Shown: in pieces, positions 18,988 to 28,613 of the stretch
Layout: the number at the start of each line of letters is the position of its first letter
How positions within the stretch are numbered: position 1 is the stretch's first letter
Origin: an uncultured Lachnospiraceae bacterium
GTDB taxonomy: Bacteria; Bacillota; Clostridia; Lachnospirales; Lachnospiraceae
DNA: 64,000 nt
Direction of reading: 5' to 3'
Assembly (NCBI GenBank): GCA_947628705.1
Contig: CANRAZ010000001.1
Location: forward strand, 1 to 64,000
The notes under the pieces: model-generated
What the model saw: the letters and a program-made list of their open reading frames with translations, nothing else
Database searches by the model: none
Told to the model about the DNA's origin: nothing
Translations under genes and position numbers: made by a program

Positions 18988-21270
18988 CTATTTGGCTGCT
19001 TTTTTACTCCGTTTAATAAAGAACAGCCACAGCGAACCTGCTATGCAGACCGATGAATATGCGCCGCATATCATGCCGACCATAAGCGGTACTGCAAACT
19101 CACGTATTGAATCTACGCCGAGTATAACTATCATTACAACCGAAATAAGCGTTGTAATTGAAGTATTTATGCTTCTTGAAAGCGTCTCGCTGATGGAAAG
19201 ATTTACAACGTCGTCCAAGTTCTGCTTCTTTGTCATCTCTTTAAGGTTTTCCCTTATTCTGTCAAAAATTACGATGGTTGCGTTAATCGAGTAACCGACT
19301 ATGGTAAGCATGCAGGCAATAAACGAATTGTCTACGGTCACCCTGAACACGGCATAAACCATAAGCACAACCAATACGTCATGCAGAAGCGCCAGAACCG
19401 AGCTGGTGGCAAATGCAAGGTTCTTAAATCTTATCCAGATGTAAAGAAGCATACATATGCCTGCAATAACGACCGCCCAGATCGCATCCATCTTCATTTC
19501 GTCCGAAACAGATGCGCTGATGCTGTCTACCTGAATTTTATCGTCCGTCACTCCGTAGGTTTCATTAAGCTTTTTCTTAAGCTGAACGATTTCAGAATCC
19601 TCGGATTCCTGGGCAATCATTTTATCAGTTTTAATCACTACGGCATTTTCGCCGTCAACCTGAACGATCTGAGGCGTTGAACCGAACACGTCTCCGACAA
19701 GACCCTCGATCTCAGCATTGGAAGGAGGCGTCTGGTCAAAATAAACCTCAATGGAAGTACCTCCTACAAAATCAAGACCGTAGTTAAGGATGTTGCCTGT
19801 TGAAGCCTTGCCGACAATCAATCCGACAATGCCTGCGACAATCAAAACGCCGGAAATTATCAGATATTTGAGCCAGTGCTTTGTAAAATTAAATATCTTC
19901 CGTTCTTTAAGCTTTCCGTAAAATTTTTCCTTTGTAAAGCCAAGGTTGTAAGCGCATAAAAGCACAAACCGGCAGATAAGGAGCGAGGAAATTACAGAAA
20001 GAATAATACCGATTGCAAGCGTAATAGCAAAGCCCCTTATCGTACCCGAACCTCTAAGATAAAGGACTACCGCGGCAATAAGCGTGGTTACGTTTCCGTC
20101 AATTATGGCAGAGGTCGCTCTGCTGAATCCGATTTTTATCGAAGAACGAACCGTCTTGCCCGCTCTGATCTCCTCCATTATTCTCGTAAAAATAATGATG
20201 TTGCCGTCAACCGCCATACCGATTGAAAGTATGATGCCGGCAATACCCGGAAGGGTGAGCGTTACGTCAAACAGTATAAGGCTGAGAATAAGAAGACCCG
20301 TGTAAATTATAAGGGAAATGCCTGCGCATATTCCCGGAAGCTTGTAAAACACAATCATAAACAGGATTACGAGGATAATACCGATGAGTCCTGCAAGAAG
20401 TATCGTCTCAAGCGCGTTTGAACCAAGCTGAGCGCCGACAATGCTGTACTGGAGCTGGTGGAGCTCAAGAGGAAGCGCGCCGATTTGGATAGTATTTGCA
20501 AGGTTCTTTACTTCTTCATAGGTGAACTGACCGGTTATCGTCGCTGTGTCGCTGTCAATCGGCTCCTGACACCTTGGAGCGCTTATTACCTCGTCGTCAT
20601 AAACGATTGCAATAATTCCTTTATTGTAATTCTGTGTTCCCTGTACCGCATAATAGTACTGAGAAGCAATTTTTGTCGCCTCATAAAATTTACTTCTGCC
20701 ATCCGGCTTAAGAGTAAGCTCAACAAAATAAGAGGTTCCCTGAATTCCGTTCTGCTGATTCTGGCTGTACATCGCCTCCGCCTTCTGAATGTCGGAGCCG
20801 TCAAGTATACAGTCTCCTGCCGCAATTATCTCTTCAATCGGACGTGAAAGAACATAATTTCCGGAACCGTCGTTCAAAATATTATCCGTTCCGCTTTCGC
20901 CGTTGCCTAAAATGAAATAGACGTTTCCCGAATCACCGAGCTCCTCCAGAATATTTTCGGCATTTTCAACACCCGGAATATCTACGCAGATTCTGTTGTC
21001 GCCCTGCTGATAGACCTGTGCTTCAGTGCTGTAATTCTGAACTCTTTTCTGCATTCTGTAAATCGTAGTTGAAAGTTTTTCAGCATCAGGCTTAGCTTCC
21101 GACGTTTCGTAAGTAATGCTGAGGCCTCCGTCAAGGTCAAGACCGAGCCCGATGTCTCTCACACCGGGGATTTTATCATTTACTTCCCCCAGATAGGCGT
21201 AAACGCCAAGCAGTGCGATTACCGCTGCTATTGCAAGAAGCTGCAAAACTCCCTTTTTAGTATTTTTCAT
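18988..21270 (-). CDS. secDF: Fused protein translocase subunit SecDF
   Basis: 760 aa; LGLDLDGGLSITYE and GLDFVGGTSIEVYF, both SecD and SecF TM blocks in one ORF. Confidence 0.96.
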   Translation of the reverse strand: MKNTKKGVLQLLAIAAVIALLGVYAYLGEVNDKIPGVRDIGLGLDLDGGLSITYETSEAKPDAEKLSTTIYRMQKRVQNYSTEAQVYQQGDNRICVDIPGVENAENILEELGDSGNVYFILGNGESGTDNILNDGSGNYVLSRPIEEIIAAGDCILDGSDIQKAEAMYSQNQQNGIQGTSYFVELTLKPDGRSKFYEATKIASQYYYAVQGTQNYNKGIIAIVYDDEVISAPRCQEPIDSDTATITGQFTYEEVKNLANTIQIGALPLELHQLQYSIVGAQLGSNALETILLAGLIGIILVILFMIVFYKLPGICAGISLIIYTGLLILSLILFDVTLTLPGIAGIILSIGMAVDGNIIIFTRIMEEIRAGKTVRSSIKIGFSRATSAIIDGNVTTLIAAVVLYLRGSGTIRGFAITLAIGIILSVISSLLICRFVLLCAYNLGFTKEKFYGKLKERKIFNFTKHWLKYLIISGVLIVAGIVGLIVGKASTGNILNYGLDFVGGTSIEVYFDQTPPSNAEIEGLVGDVFGSTPQIVQVDGENAVVIKTDKMIAQESEDSEIVQLKKKLNETYGVTDDKIQVDSISASVSDEMKMDAIWAVVIAGICMLLYIWIRFKNLAFATSSVLALLHDVLVVLMVYAVFRVTVDNSFIACMLTIVGYSINATIVIFDRIRENLKEMTKKQNLDDVVNLSISETLSRSINTSITTLISVVMIVILGVDSIREFAVPLMVGMICGAYSSVCIAGSLWLFFIKRSKKAAK

Positions 21271-21426
21271 GCGTTTTATTACCTCACGTTAAAATATCTG
21301 ACTATTTTCTCTTTAATACAGAGAATCCGCAATAAGTGTTATTATAACACACAGATACAAAAAGTCAAAGCCTTTTGTCATAACCGACAGCCATTTCAAA
21401 CTTACAATTGCACTGCGTAAGGATTT

Positions 21427-22368
21427 TTATTCCTCAGTATCGGTTTCTTCCTGCCTGTTTTCGAAATCCAGCATCTCACTGCCGTCCGGCACCAGTCTTT
21501 TATATTTGTTATTATTATAATCACGCTTTCCGAGCATAGACGTCGCCTCCTGTATCCGGTAGCTTACGCCTGCATAGTTCGTTCCTATTATAAGCTGCAC
21601 CGCCCGTCTCAGCTTGCTTATCAGGACATATTCCTCAGACTGACGCGTGCAGCTGATGTTTTTTCTCACATAGTCCATAACCCTGCCGCGTCTGATTTGA
21701 ATCTCAAGATTTTCGGTGCATGGCAATATTATCAGCCTTGTACCTGATATTCTCAGATTTGCAACCGCTTTTCTCACTTCATCGATCGGGACGTAATACG
21801 GAACGAGGTAAACAAAAAAACATTTATTTCTGACGGAATTATACTTATCCAAGAACTCCAGCGACCTTCTTTGCGACAAGGGCATCATAACAAGAACGGT
21901 TTTAGATATGTCTATTATTTCCGGCGACGAGATATTTTCCGATTTTTCGGTGGATATTATAGTAAAATCCCCCCAGTCCTCCGCTATTTCTATGTAATTA
22001 TAAAGATTGTAATTAAAATAATAATTAAAGGCTTCTCTGTTTATGTCCCTGTATTGCGGAATATAAAACAGCGAGTTGTCGATTATCTCCAAAAGGCTGT
22101 TTCTCCTTACCTTTCTCCCGAATTTTTCGGATACTATTTTAGCTACCGTCTCTTCGGCATTTCTTCCCGAATTGTAAAACGTGTCTTCCTTTACCGTATG
22201 AGAGTACCTGTTTCCGAATATCATATCTCCTATTGTCGGGTCGGATAGTGAATTTTCAAAAATCGTCACCTTACACGACGGGTACATACAGGCTGCTGCC
22301 GTTGATAATAAAGTAATAAAAACACTGGACTTGCCGCTTTCGTCATGATTCCAAACTGCTATAACCAT
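21427..22368 (-). CDS. MinD/CpaE-like P-loop protein with atypical Walker A
   Basis: RBS-preceded ATG at 22368: MVIAVWNHDESGKSSVFITLLSTAAACMYPSCKVTIFE; ORF track start upstream probably too long. Confidence 0.6.
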   Translation of the reverse strand: MVIAVWNHDESGKSSVFITLLSTAAACMYPSCKVTIFENSLSDPTIGDMIFGNRYSHTVKEDTFYNSGRNAEETVAKIVSEKFGRKVRRNSLLEIIDNSLFYIPQYRDINREAFNYYFNYNLYNYIEIAEDWGDFTIISTEKSENISSPEIIDISKTVLVMMPLSQRRSLEFLDKYNSVRNKCFFVYLVPYYVPIDEVRKAVANLRISGTRLIILPCTENLEIQIRRGRVMDYVRKNISCTRQSEEYVLISKLRRAVQLIIGTNYAGVSYRIQEATSMLGKRDYNNNKYKRLVPDGSEMLDFENRQEETDTEE

Positions 22369-22481
22369 TTTCTTCCTCACATTCTGTAAAAAAAATATTA
22401 TGTGTAGAGCTACACTTGAGATGTTTTCACAATTATACAGATGAGGATTTAAAAAAATAATCAGCATTTTGTTGAATTTGC

Positions 22482-22530
22482 TTTGACAAAATATACAGGA
22501 TAAACAATTTTTTTGCCTTATTTTGTCAAA
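22482..22530. repeat. 11-bp perfect inverted repeat
   Basis: TTTGACAAAAT (22482-22492) and ATTTTGTCAAA (22520-22530). Confidence 0.8.
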
Positions 22531-22720
22531 AAAATCATTTTTGAAATGACTTTTCTTGAGTTATTTTAAAATTATGAACAGCAGGTTCTAAAACGCATGA
22601 ACTGACAAGCCCCAAAAAAGACGTTTTAAAAAAATAAAAACTGCTGTCTGTCTGAATAAAAAAAACTCAGCTAAAAATACTATTATTTAAAAAATCAAGA
22701 ATATGGCGAGGAGTTTGCAT

Positions 22721-23140
22721 ATGAAAACTTTTTTTAAAAATTTTATTGCCTGCGGTCTCACGGGCTGGTGCATTGAATGCTTTTATACGGGTCTGGCGGA
22801 AATGTTCAAGGGAAATCCCAAGCTGACAAGCTCTACCTCTCTTTGGATGTTTCCGATTTACGGTCTTGCGGCATTCATGATTCCCGTTTACAACGGAATA
22901 AAGGAACAAAGTATACTTTTAAGAGCGACCGTTTACGGGCTGCTGATAACTTCAATAGAATTTATAACCGGCTCGCTGCTCTCGCTTTTCGGAAGCTGTC
23001 CGTGGGATTACCGTTACACCGCTTTTAACTATATGGGATTGATACGGCTTGACTATTTTCCGCTATGGATGTTTTCCGGACTTATATTTGAATTTATCAT
23101 ATGCCGCAGAGAGCTAATAACCAATGCTTTTAAGAATTAA
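22721..23140 (+). CDS. Small integral membrane protein, CmpB-like (putative ABC transporter permease family PF06541-type)
   Basis: MKTFFKNFIACGLTGWCIECFYTG..., EFITGSLLSLFGSCPWDYRYTAFNYMGLIRLDYFPLWMFSGLIFE; internal ATG after GAGGAG RBS. Confidence 0.75.
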   Translation: MKTFFKNFIACGLTGWCIECFYTGLAEMFKGNPKLTSSTSLWMFPIYGLAAFMIPVYNGIKEQSILLRATVYGLLITSIEFITGSLLSLFGSCPWDYRYTAFNYMGLIRLDYFPLWMFSGLIFEFIICRRELITNAFKN

Positions 23141-23194
23141 AAAATAAGGTGCTGCCAAAAGCCCATGAAGGCTTATTATGCAGCGCCTTATTTT
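23141..23194 (+). terminator. Strong hairpin terminator between convergent genes
   Basis: AAAATAAGGTGCTGC...AAGCC/GGCTT...GCAGCGCCTTATTTT. Confidence 0.75.
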
Positions 23195-23231
23195 GATATT
23201 ATGATTTAATTTATAATTTCTTTGGTATGGG

Positions 23232-23711
23232 TTATCTGGCAGCCGTGCTGTTTCCGCCGCTTTTTCTTCCGGCCACATCGTCTACGGTATCCTTGATTCC
23301 GTCTTTGATATCTTCCGCCCCGTCCTTGATATCATCCTTGATATCCTCGGCTCCGTCCTTGATATCTTCTCCAAGATTTCCCTTATCATCGCCTGTTCCG
23401 TTGCCGTCCATCAGATTGCCGTCGTCCGGTCCTCCTGTAACTGTCGGATCGTTTCCGTTATTGCCGTTATCAGAGCCTCCTGCCGGAGTTCCGCTAACAC
23501 CGGTATTGTTACCGCCGCCGTTATTCTTATCATCTGCATCATCGTTCTTATCCTTGTCATTGCCCGTATTGTTTTTATCGCTTCCGTTTTTGTCATCGGT
23601 GCTGTTTTCGCTCCCGGGATGTGTTGCTGAATTATTCATGTCGTCACCGCATCCGGTAAGTACTCCCGCAAGCATCAGCGCGCTTAAAACAAATATTGCT
23701 GTTTTTTTCAT
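23232..23711 (-). CDS. Low-complexity lipoprotein with acidic 11-residue repeats
   Basis: MKKTAIFVLSALMLAGVLTGCGDD lipobox; Asn/Asp/Gly-rich; DIKDGAEDIKDDIKDGAEDIKDGIKD tail. Confidence 0.7.
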   Translation of the reverse strand: MKKTAIFVLSALMLAGVLTGCGDDMNNSATHPGSENSTDDKNGSDKNNTGNDKDKNDDADDKNNGGGNNTGVSGTPAGGSDNGNNGNDPTVTGGPDDGNLMDGNGTGDDKGNLGEDIKDGAEDIKDDIKDGAEDIKDGIKDTVDDVAGRKSGGNSTAAR

Positions 23712-23802
23712 AATTACCTCAATTACCTCACAATCTGCACATTCTCTTTTATAACTTTTCGTGCTTATATGATTGTCTCCAAAACACAAAAATTTATTCT
23801 TT

Positions 23803-23831
23803 ATGACAATTTTTACATTAATTCATATAAT
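23803..23831 (+). promoter_or_regulatory. Sigma-A-type promoter for ABC operon
   Basis: ATGACA-17 nt-TATAAT. Confidence 0.5.
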
Positions 23832-23857
23832 ATTTTATAATTATCCGGAGGCCTTTA

Positions 23858-24631
23858 ATGGGATCAAAGCTTAAGGTTGACAATGTGTGCTTTTCTTATT
23901 ACGGATTAAAGGGAGAAACCAAAACTATTGATAATCTTTCCTTTGAAGCTGATGAAGGCGAATTTGTTGCCATTGTCGGGCCGTCAGGCTGCGGAAAGAC
24001 CACTCTGCTTTCCTGTCTTTCCGGACTGCTTGTACCAACAGAAGGAACAATTACGATCAACGGCAAGCATATAAGCGAAGCGGACGTGCGCATCGGCTAT
24101 ATGCACCAGAAGGATTTGCTGTTTGACTGGCGCGACAATTATAAAAATATTGCGCTGTCAATTGAAATTTCACCGTTTGATAAAGAAGAAAGAACCGAAA
24201 ACATAAAAAAACTGCTTGAGACCTATGATTTAAAGGATTTTAAGCACAGCTATCCCAGCGCCTTATCCGGAGGAATGAGGCAGCGGGTCGCCCTTATCAG
24301 AACGCTAATCTGCAAGCCTGACTTTCTCCTTTTGGACGAACCGTTTTCGGCTTTAGACTTTCAGACGCGCCTTGAGGTTTCGGATGACATATATCGGATA
24401 ATCAGAAAAGAAAAAAAAACCGCTATACTTATCACTCACGACATAGAAGAAGCGATAAGCATGGCGGATAAAATTCTTGTGCTCAGCAAGCGTCCGACGC
24501 ATGTCATAGAAACAATCAGAATAAAGCTTTCCGTTGAGGACAGAACGCCTTTTACGGCAAGAGATGCACCAGAGTTTTCTGAATATTTTCATCACATATA
24601 TAAGGAGCTGAAAGATGGAGAAATCGGATAA
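23858..24631 (+). CDS. NitT/TauT-family ABC transporter ATP-binding protein
   Basis: [52 protein letters not shown]. Confidence 0.92.
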   Translation: MGSKLKVDNVCFSYYGLKGETKTIDNLSFEADEGEFVAIVGPSGCGKTTLLSCLSGLLVPTEGTITINGKHISEADVRIGYMHQKDLLFDWRDNYKNIALSIEISPFDKEERTENIKKLLETYDLKDFKHSYPSALSGGMRQRVALIRTLICKPDFLLLDEPFSALDFQTRLEVSDDIYRIIRKEKKTAILITHDIEEAISMADKILVLSKRPTHVIETIRIKLSVEDRTPFTARDAPEFSEYFHHIYKELKDGEIG

Positions 24632-25427
24632 CGGCGCAGTCTCCTACGGTCAGAAGCAGTTTATGCGGAAATACCGTATAAGACAGATAATAATACATAC
24701 CTCACGTCTGCTTATTCTCGTTCTTTTCATCGGCGGCTGGGAAATGCTTACAAAATATAAGATAATCGACTCTTTTATCTTTTCCAGCCCTTCGAGGATA
24801 ATAAAGGCCGCCGTAAAATATTGGACTGACGGAACGCTTAAATATCACATCGGGGTAACGCTTGCGGAAACCTTCATATGTTTTGCCATCGTAATTCTTG
24901 GGGGCATGGCGGCAGCTGTTCTTTTGTGGTGGAACGATTTGGTCTACCGAATCCTCGAGCCTTACCTTGTCATTCTCAACAGCCTGCCTAAATCGGCTCT
25001 TGCGCCTCTGTTTATCGTCTGGCTGGGGACCGGAATGAGAACGATTATCGTTGCGGCAATTTCTGTTGCAATCTTCGGAGCCATAATGTCTTTGTATGAA
25101 CATTTCAGGCAGACCGACCCGGATAAAATAAAGCTTATTTACACTCTGGGAGGAAATAAGCTTACGGTGCTTTTCAAGGTTGTTATACCTTCCAACAAGG
25201 CGTTTATTATAAATGTCATGAAAGTCAACATGGGGCTTTCGCTTGTCGGCGTCATAATCGGAGAATTCGTCGCGGCAAACGCCGGACTCGGTTATCTGAT
25301 ACTTTACGCCAGTCAGGTTTTTAAGCTGGATCTGGTTCTTCTGTCAATCACTATTCTTGCCTTTGTGGCAGCCGTCCTTTATCTGGCGCTTGACCTGCTG
25401 GAAAGATTCTGCTTAAGAAGCCGGTGA
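24615..25427 (+). CDS. NitT/TauT-family ABC transporter permease
   Basis: 270 aa; GWEMLTKYKIIDSFIFSSPSRI, NSLPKSALAPLFIVWLGTGMRTIIVAA. Confidence 0.9.
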   Translation: MEKSDNGAVSYGQKQFMRKYRIRQIIIHTSRLLILVLFIGGWEMLTKYKIIDSFIFSSPSRIIKAAVKYWTDGTLKYHIGVTLAETFICFAIVILGGMAAAVLLWWNDLVYRILEPYLVILNSLPKSALAPLFIVWLGTGMRTIIVAAISVAIFGAIMSLYEHFRQTDPDKIKLIYTLGGNKLTVLFKVVIPSNKAFIINVMKVNMGLSLVGVIIGEFVAANAGLGYLILYASQVFKLDLVLLSITILAFVAAVLYLALDLLERFCLRSR

Positions 25428-26380
25428 TACTCTTCCACAACGCTTTCCGGGGCAGTCAGCTTTATTTTGTCTGAAACTCCAAGGAGCCAGCCGAAAAGCT
25501 GATTGCTTACCTGAAGCTTTACCCGGCATATATACTTTGCTTCCTCTGTCGGGAGCGGCGCAATCTCAACAGCTGAGGTTCCGAATTCGTCAATCAATAT
25601 GCCGACGTCTTTTTCTTCGGCTTCAAATTTAAGCGTCTCAAGCTTGCCCGAAAACATATTTGCCATCTGCGCAGAATAAGAAGCCTGTTCTTTTTTGTCT
25701 ATTGCTTTAAGCCTTTTTTTGCCGTTAAGGCATATGCCGCTCATCTTGTCTACTCTGTAGTGCTTGACTTTACCGTCCAAAGGGTCGTATGCTATAAGGT
25801 AATATTTGCCGTCATAGAATTCCAAAAAGCTTGGGCTGATGTCCTTTTTCTCGCCGTTAAGACGCAATACCAGCTGTTTTTTTCTATTCCATTGCAGATA
25901 ATTAAAATCTATCATTTCATCGGCGGCAATTGCCTCGGTAAGAGTCCCGATATTTGCAAATATGCTTTCATTAATGCTTTTAGGCCTGTCGTAAATGAAT
26001 ATGTTTCTCTGAAGCTCCTTTGCCTGTTTTTTACTTGCCAGCTTCGTGATTTTTTTTATCAGCCTTTCCGACTGTCTTGCTGTGACAAGCCTTGACGACG
26101 CTACTGCGTCCGCCATAAGCTTAAGCTCAGACAGTGTAAAAAGCCTTTTGTCAAGGCTGTAGTAGGTCTTATAGCCTTTTTTTGTTTTTACAACATTGTA
26201 CCCAAGATTTCTCAGGGCTTCAAGGTCACAGTAGAGTCCCTTTCTTTCGGCAGGCACGTCGTAGGTCTTAAGCTTTGCAATAATCTCCGGCATGGTAATG
26301 CCGTTTTCTTCATCTGTGTTGTCCTCCAGAATTTTTAAAAGATAGATAAGCTTGTACCTGTGGTTCTGCTGCAATGCCAT
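25379..26380 (-). CDS. WYL-domain HTH transcriptional regulator
   Basis: 333 aa; N-terminal winged HTH (YCDLEALRNLGYNV), FNYLQWNRKK..., FYDGKYYLIAYDPLDGKVKHYRVDKM. Confidence 0.88.
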   Translation of the reverse strand: MALQQNHRYKLIYLLKILEDNTDEENGITMPEIIAKLKTYDVPAERKGLYCDLEALRNLGYNVVKTKKGYKTYYSLDKRLFTLSELKLMADAVASSRLVTARQSERLIKKITKLASKKQAKELQRNIFIYDRPKSINESIFANIGTLTEAIAADEMIDFNYLQWNRKKQLVLRLNGEKKDISPSFLEFYDGKYYLIAYDPLDGKVKHYRVDKMSGICLNGKKRLKAIDKKEQASYSAQMANMFSGKLETLKFEAEEKDVGILIDEFGTSAVEIAPLPTEEAKYICRVKLQVSNQLFGWLLGVSDKIKLTAPESVVEEYHRLLKQNLSSRSSAR

Positions 26381-26444
26381 CTTCCGTTTTCTCCGTAATC
26401 CGGACCTGCAATTATAAAACTAAAAAACTGCCGTCCCTATTCTT

Positions 26445-27269
26445 CTACCTGTGAATTCCAAATGTCCTGATTATAAAGCCTGCGTTATTGGGCTGACCTA
26501 CCTTAAACGTTTTAAAGAAATCCTGCCAGCCGATGTATGCAAAAATAATACCGATTATCATTGCCAGAACGCACAGTACCAAGGCTCTGGTATTCTTATT
26601 GACATAGCTTCTGTAGCCTGAAAAAAGCGACGTCATCATCGTTATAACGGGGAACAGGCACATACTGTGAAAAAAAATTGAAATTATCGCAAAGGTCATG
26701 CTGATGATCCCCATCGTAAACGAATAATCCTTTACCTGATCTTCATCGTGGGGAATCATGTTTGTCGCCATTATCTTATCATACTCGCTTTTCAGGGTCT
26801 CAGCCTGCTTTTTTGAAACCTTGGCTGTCTTCATTACAGCGAGTTCTTCCATCCAGTCATTGATATCAGAGCATACTATTTTGAAGCTTTTCGTATCCGT
26901 TTTAAAATCCGCATCCGTTTTTATTTTCAGCATTATAGGCTGTTTTGTCGCAACAGCATCCTCTGCTCCGCTTACGACCGGAGAAACCTCCGCACCGTTC
27001 CCGAGAGAATTCGCTACCCTCTTTAAAAGGTCTGAATTCATCCTTTCGGCAGAATTTTCGTCAAGATCGTCACGAACTGCGCTGATGCTCAGCAAAGTGT
27101 CCTTGTCTGCTGCAACTGCATAGTACAACCCGCTCTTTTTATTTTTTTTGTCTGAAAAAAGACTTACGCTGTAGACCTTACTGCCCACGTAAACATCCGA
27201 TTTGTTTATGCAGTTAGCGTTGTCTGATATGATTCCTATTACGCTTTCATCCAATACTTGCTTTCCCAA
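26445..27269 (-). CDS. Hypothetical membrane protein (C-terminal TM segments)
   Basis: 274 aa, soluble N-terminus, two-three C-terminal TM stretches. Confidence 0.65.
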   Translation of the reverse strand: MGKQVLDESVIGIISDNANCINKSDVYVGSKVYSVSLFSDKKNKKSGLYYAVAADKDTLLSISAVRDDLDENSAERMNSDLLKRVANSLGNGAEVSPVVSGAEDAVATKQPIMLKIKTDADFKTDTKSFKIVCSDINDWMEELAVMKTAKVSKKQAETLKSEYDKIMATNMIPHDEDQVKDYSFTMGIISMTFAIISIFFHSMCLFPVITMMTSLFSGYRSYVNKNTRALVLCVLAMIIGIIFAYIGWQDFFKTFKVGQPNNAGFIIRTFGIHR

Positions 27270-27308
27270 TGCATTATCCCTCCGTATTGTCGATATAAAA
27301 TCAATTTT

Positions 27309-27337
27309 ATCATAGCATTTATGGGCGCTTATGTCAA
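27309..27337 (-). promoter_or_regulatory. Sigma-A-type promoter upstream of the hypothetical membrane protein
   Basis: Minus strand TTGACA-17 nt-TATGAT. Confidence 0.65.
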
Positions 27338-27503
27338 AGAAAATATGATTTCAGGCTTATTTTTCAAGGAGAAGGCTCCCTCCTGACGCACGGTAAGCCG
27401 CCTCCTGTTTTTCTAAAAAGCCTTCTTATCTGAATACGGTTATAATACTGCCTGACTTTAACAAATAAATCAAAGCACGCGAAACATATCCAGCAAAGAC
27501 ATA

Positions 27504-28352
27504 TCAAAGCCCCTGAAACATATCCAGCACAAGCATTAAAAGTATTCCGGACATTATTCCTACCGTACCCATGTGCCTTTTACTGTCTGTCTGGACGTCG
27601 GGGATAAGCTCTTCTATTGTCACATGAAGCATTGTTCCGGCTGCATATGCAAGCAGAAACGGCATCAGCGGTTCGATATAGGAAGAAAGATATACTGCCA
27701 ATACTCCAAACACAGGCTCTACTACGCCGCTTAAAACGCTAAAAACGAAAGCCTTCGCCTTGCTGTAGCCGTCGTCAATAAATGTTACTGCCAAGGCCGC
27801 TGTCTCCGGGAAATTTTGAATTCCTATTCCTATTGCAAGCACAACAGCCGCATACAAAAGCCCGCCCTGCTCAGGTTTAGCCGCACTGGCGGCGCAGGCA
27901 AGGCCGACGGTTATGCCCTCAGGTATGTTATGCAGAGTCATTGCAAGCATCAAAAGCCCTGCCGAGCTTTTCTTCCTGCTGCATTTCAGTCCGATAATTT
28001 CATCTGTGGCTATCAAAATCACACAGCCAAGAACAAAGCCAAGCGTAATTAAAGCAATTCCTTTCAGACCCTTTACGTCTTCCATCGCCGGAATCAAAAG
28101 TGCAAAAACAGAGGTTGAGAGCATTACTCCTGCCGAAAATCCCAAAATAAGCTTTGCAAGCTTTCCGGTATTAAGCGGCTTTATAAAAAATGCCATTGCC
28201 GCTCCCAAAACAGTCATCAGAAAAAGAAAGCCGGTTCCCAGCAAGACTTCTATTATAACGTTCACAAATATATCCCTTTGCGTTTTAATACTGCTAATGC
28301 CAATATATCCTTTTTTTCGCCTTGGGTTACTAAAAAGCACATTTTTTCCCAT
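27504..28352 (-). CDS. ZIP-family metal transporter
   Basis: MLAMTLHNIPEGITVGLACA, GIGIQNFPETAALAV; start may be internal (MNVIIEVLL-like region). Confidence 0.9.
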   Translation of the reverse strand: MGKNVLFSNPRRKKGYIGISSIKTQRDIFVNVIIEVLLGTGFLFLMTVLGAAMAFFIKPLNTGKLAKLILGFSAGVMLSTSVFALLIPAMEDVKGLKGIALITLGFVLGCVILIATDEIIGLKCSRKKSSAGLLMLAMTLHNIPEGITVGLACAASAAKPEQGGLLYAAVVLAIGIGIQNFPETAALAVTFIDDGYSKAKAFVFSVLSGVVEPVFGVLAVYLSSYIEPLMPFLLAYAAGTMLHVTIEELIPDVQTDSKRHMGTVGIMSGILLMLVLDMFQGL

Positions 28353-28523
28353 ATCCTGCCATGTTTTTATCTCTTCTGAATCAAATCCAAAAAACGGCTG
28401 TCCTGTAAGTCCGTCCCGTTCCGCAGAAAATAAGCCGTTATGAGAAGCTGCAAATCAGGAGCCCAGCCGACAGGCATATCACGACCCACGTAATAAATGA
28501 CGCACAATTAATAACAAAAGCTA

Positions 28524-28552
28524 TTGACTTTAAAGCCGTTTGTTCCTATAAT
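28524..28552 (+). promoter_or_regulatory. Sigma-A-type promoter for aconitase-icd operon
   Basis: TTGACT-17 nt-TATAAT. Confidence 0.75.
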
Positions 28553-28568
28553 TAGAGCAGTTGAAGGT

Positions 28569-28613
28569 GTTTGCAAGGTCGTAAGCAAAATTATGTCTTT
28601 GCAAACTTTTTTT
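28569..28613 (+). terminator. Terminator-like hairpin in acn leader (candidate attenuator)
   Basis: GTTTGCAAGG...CTTTGCAAAC (10 bp with one G-U) followed by TTTTTTT; no + strand gene upstream needs a terminator here. Confidence 0.65.

Noticed and set aside
23227-23754. 175-aa + strand ORF rich in Ser/Pro/Leu
   Set aside because: It is the antisense of the repetitive lipoprotein gene; the minus frame has a lipobox and start context.
27391-27404. 14-bp match (GAGGCGGCTTACCG on minus strand) to the rqcH leader repeat at 52440-52453
   Set aside because: A 14-mer match is expected by chance several times in a 64 kb window; no extended similarity.
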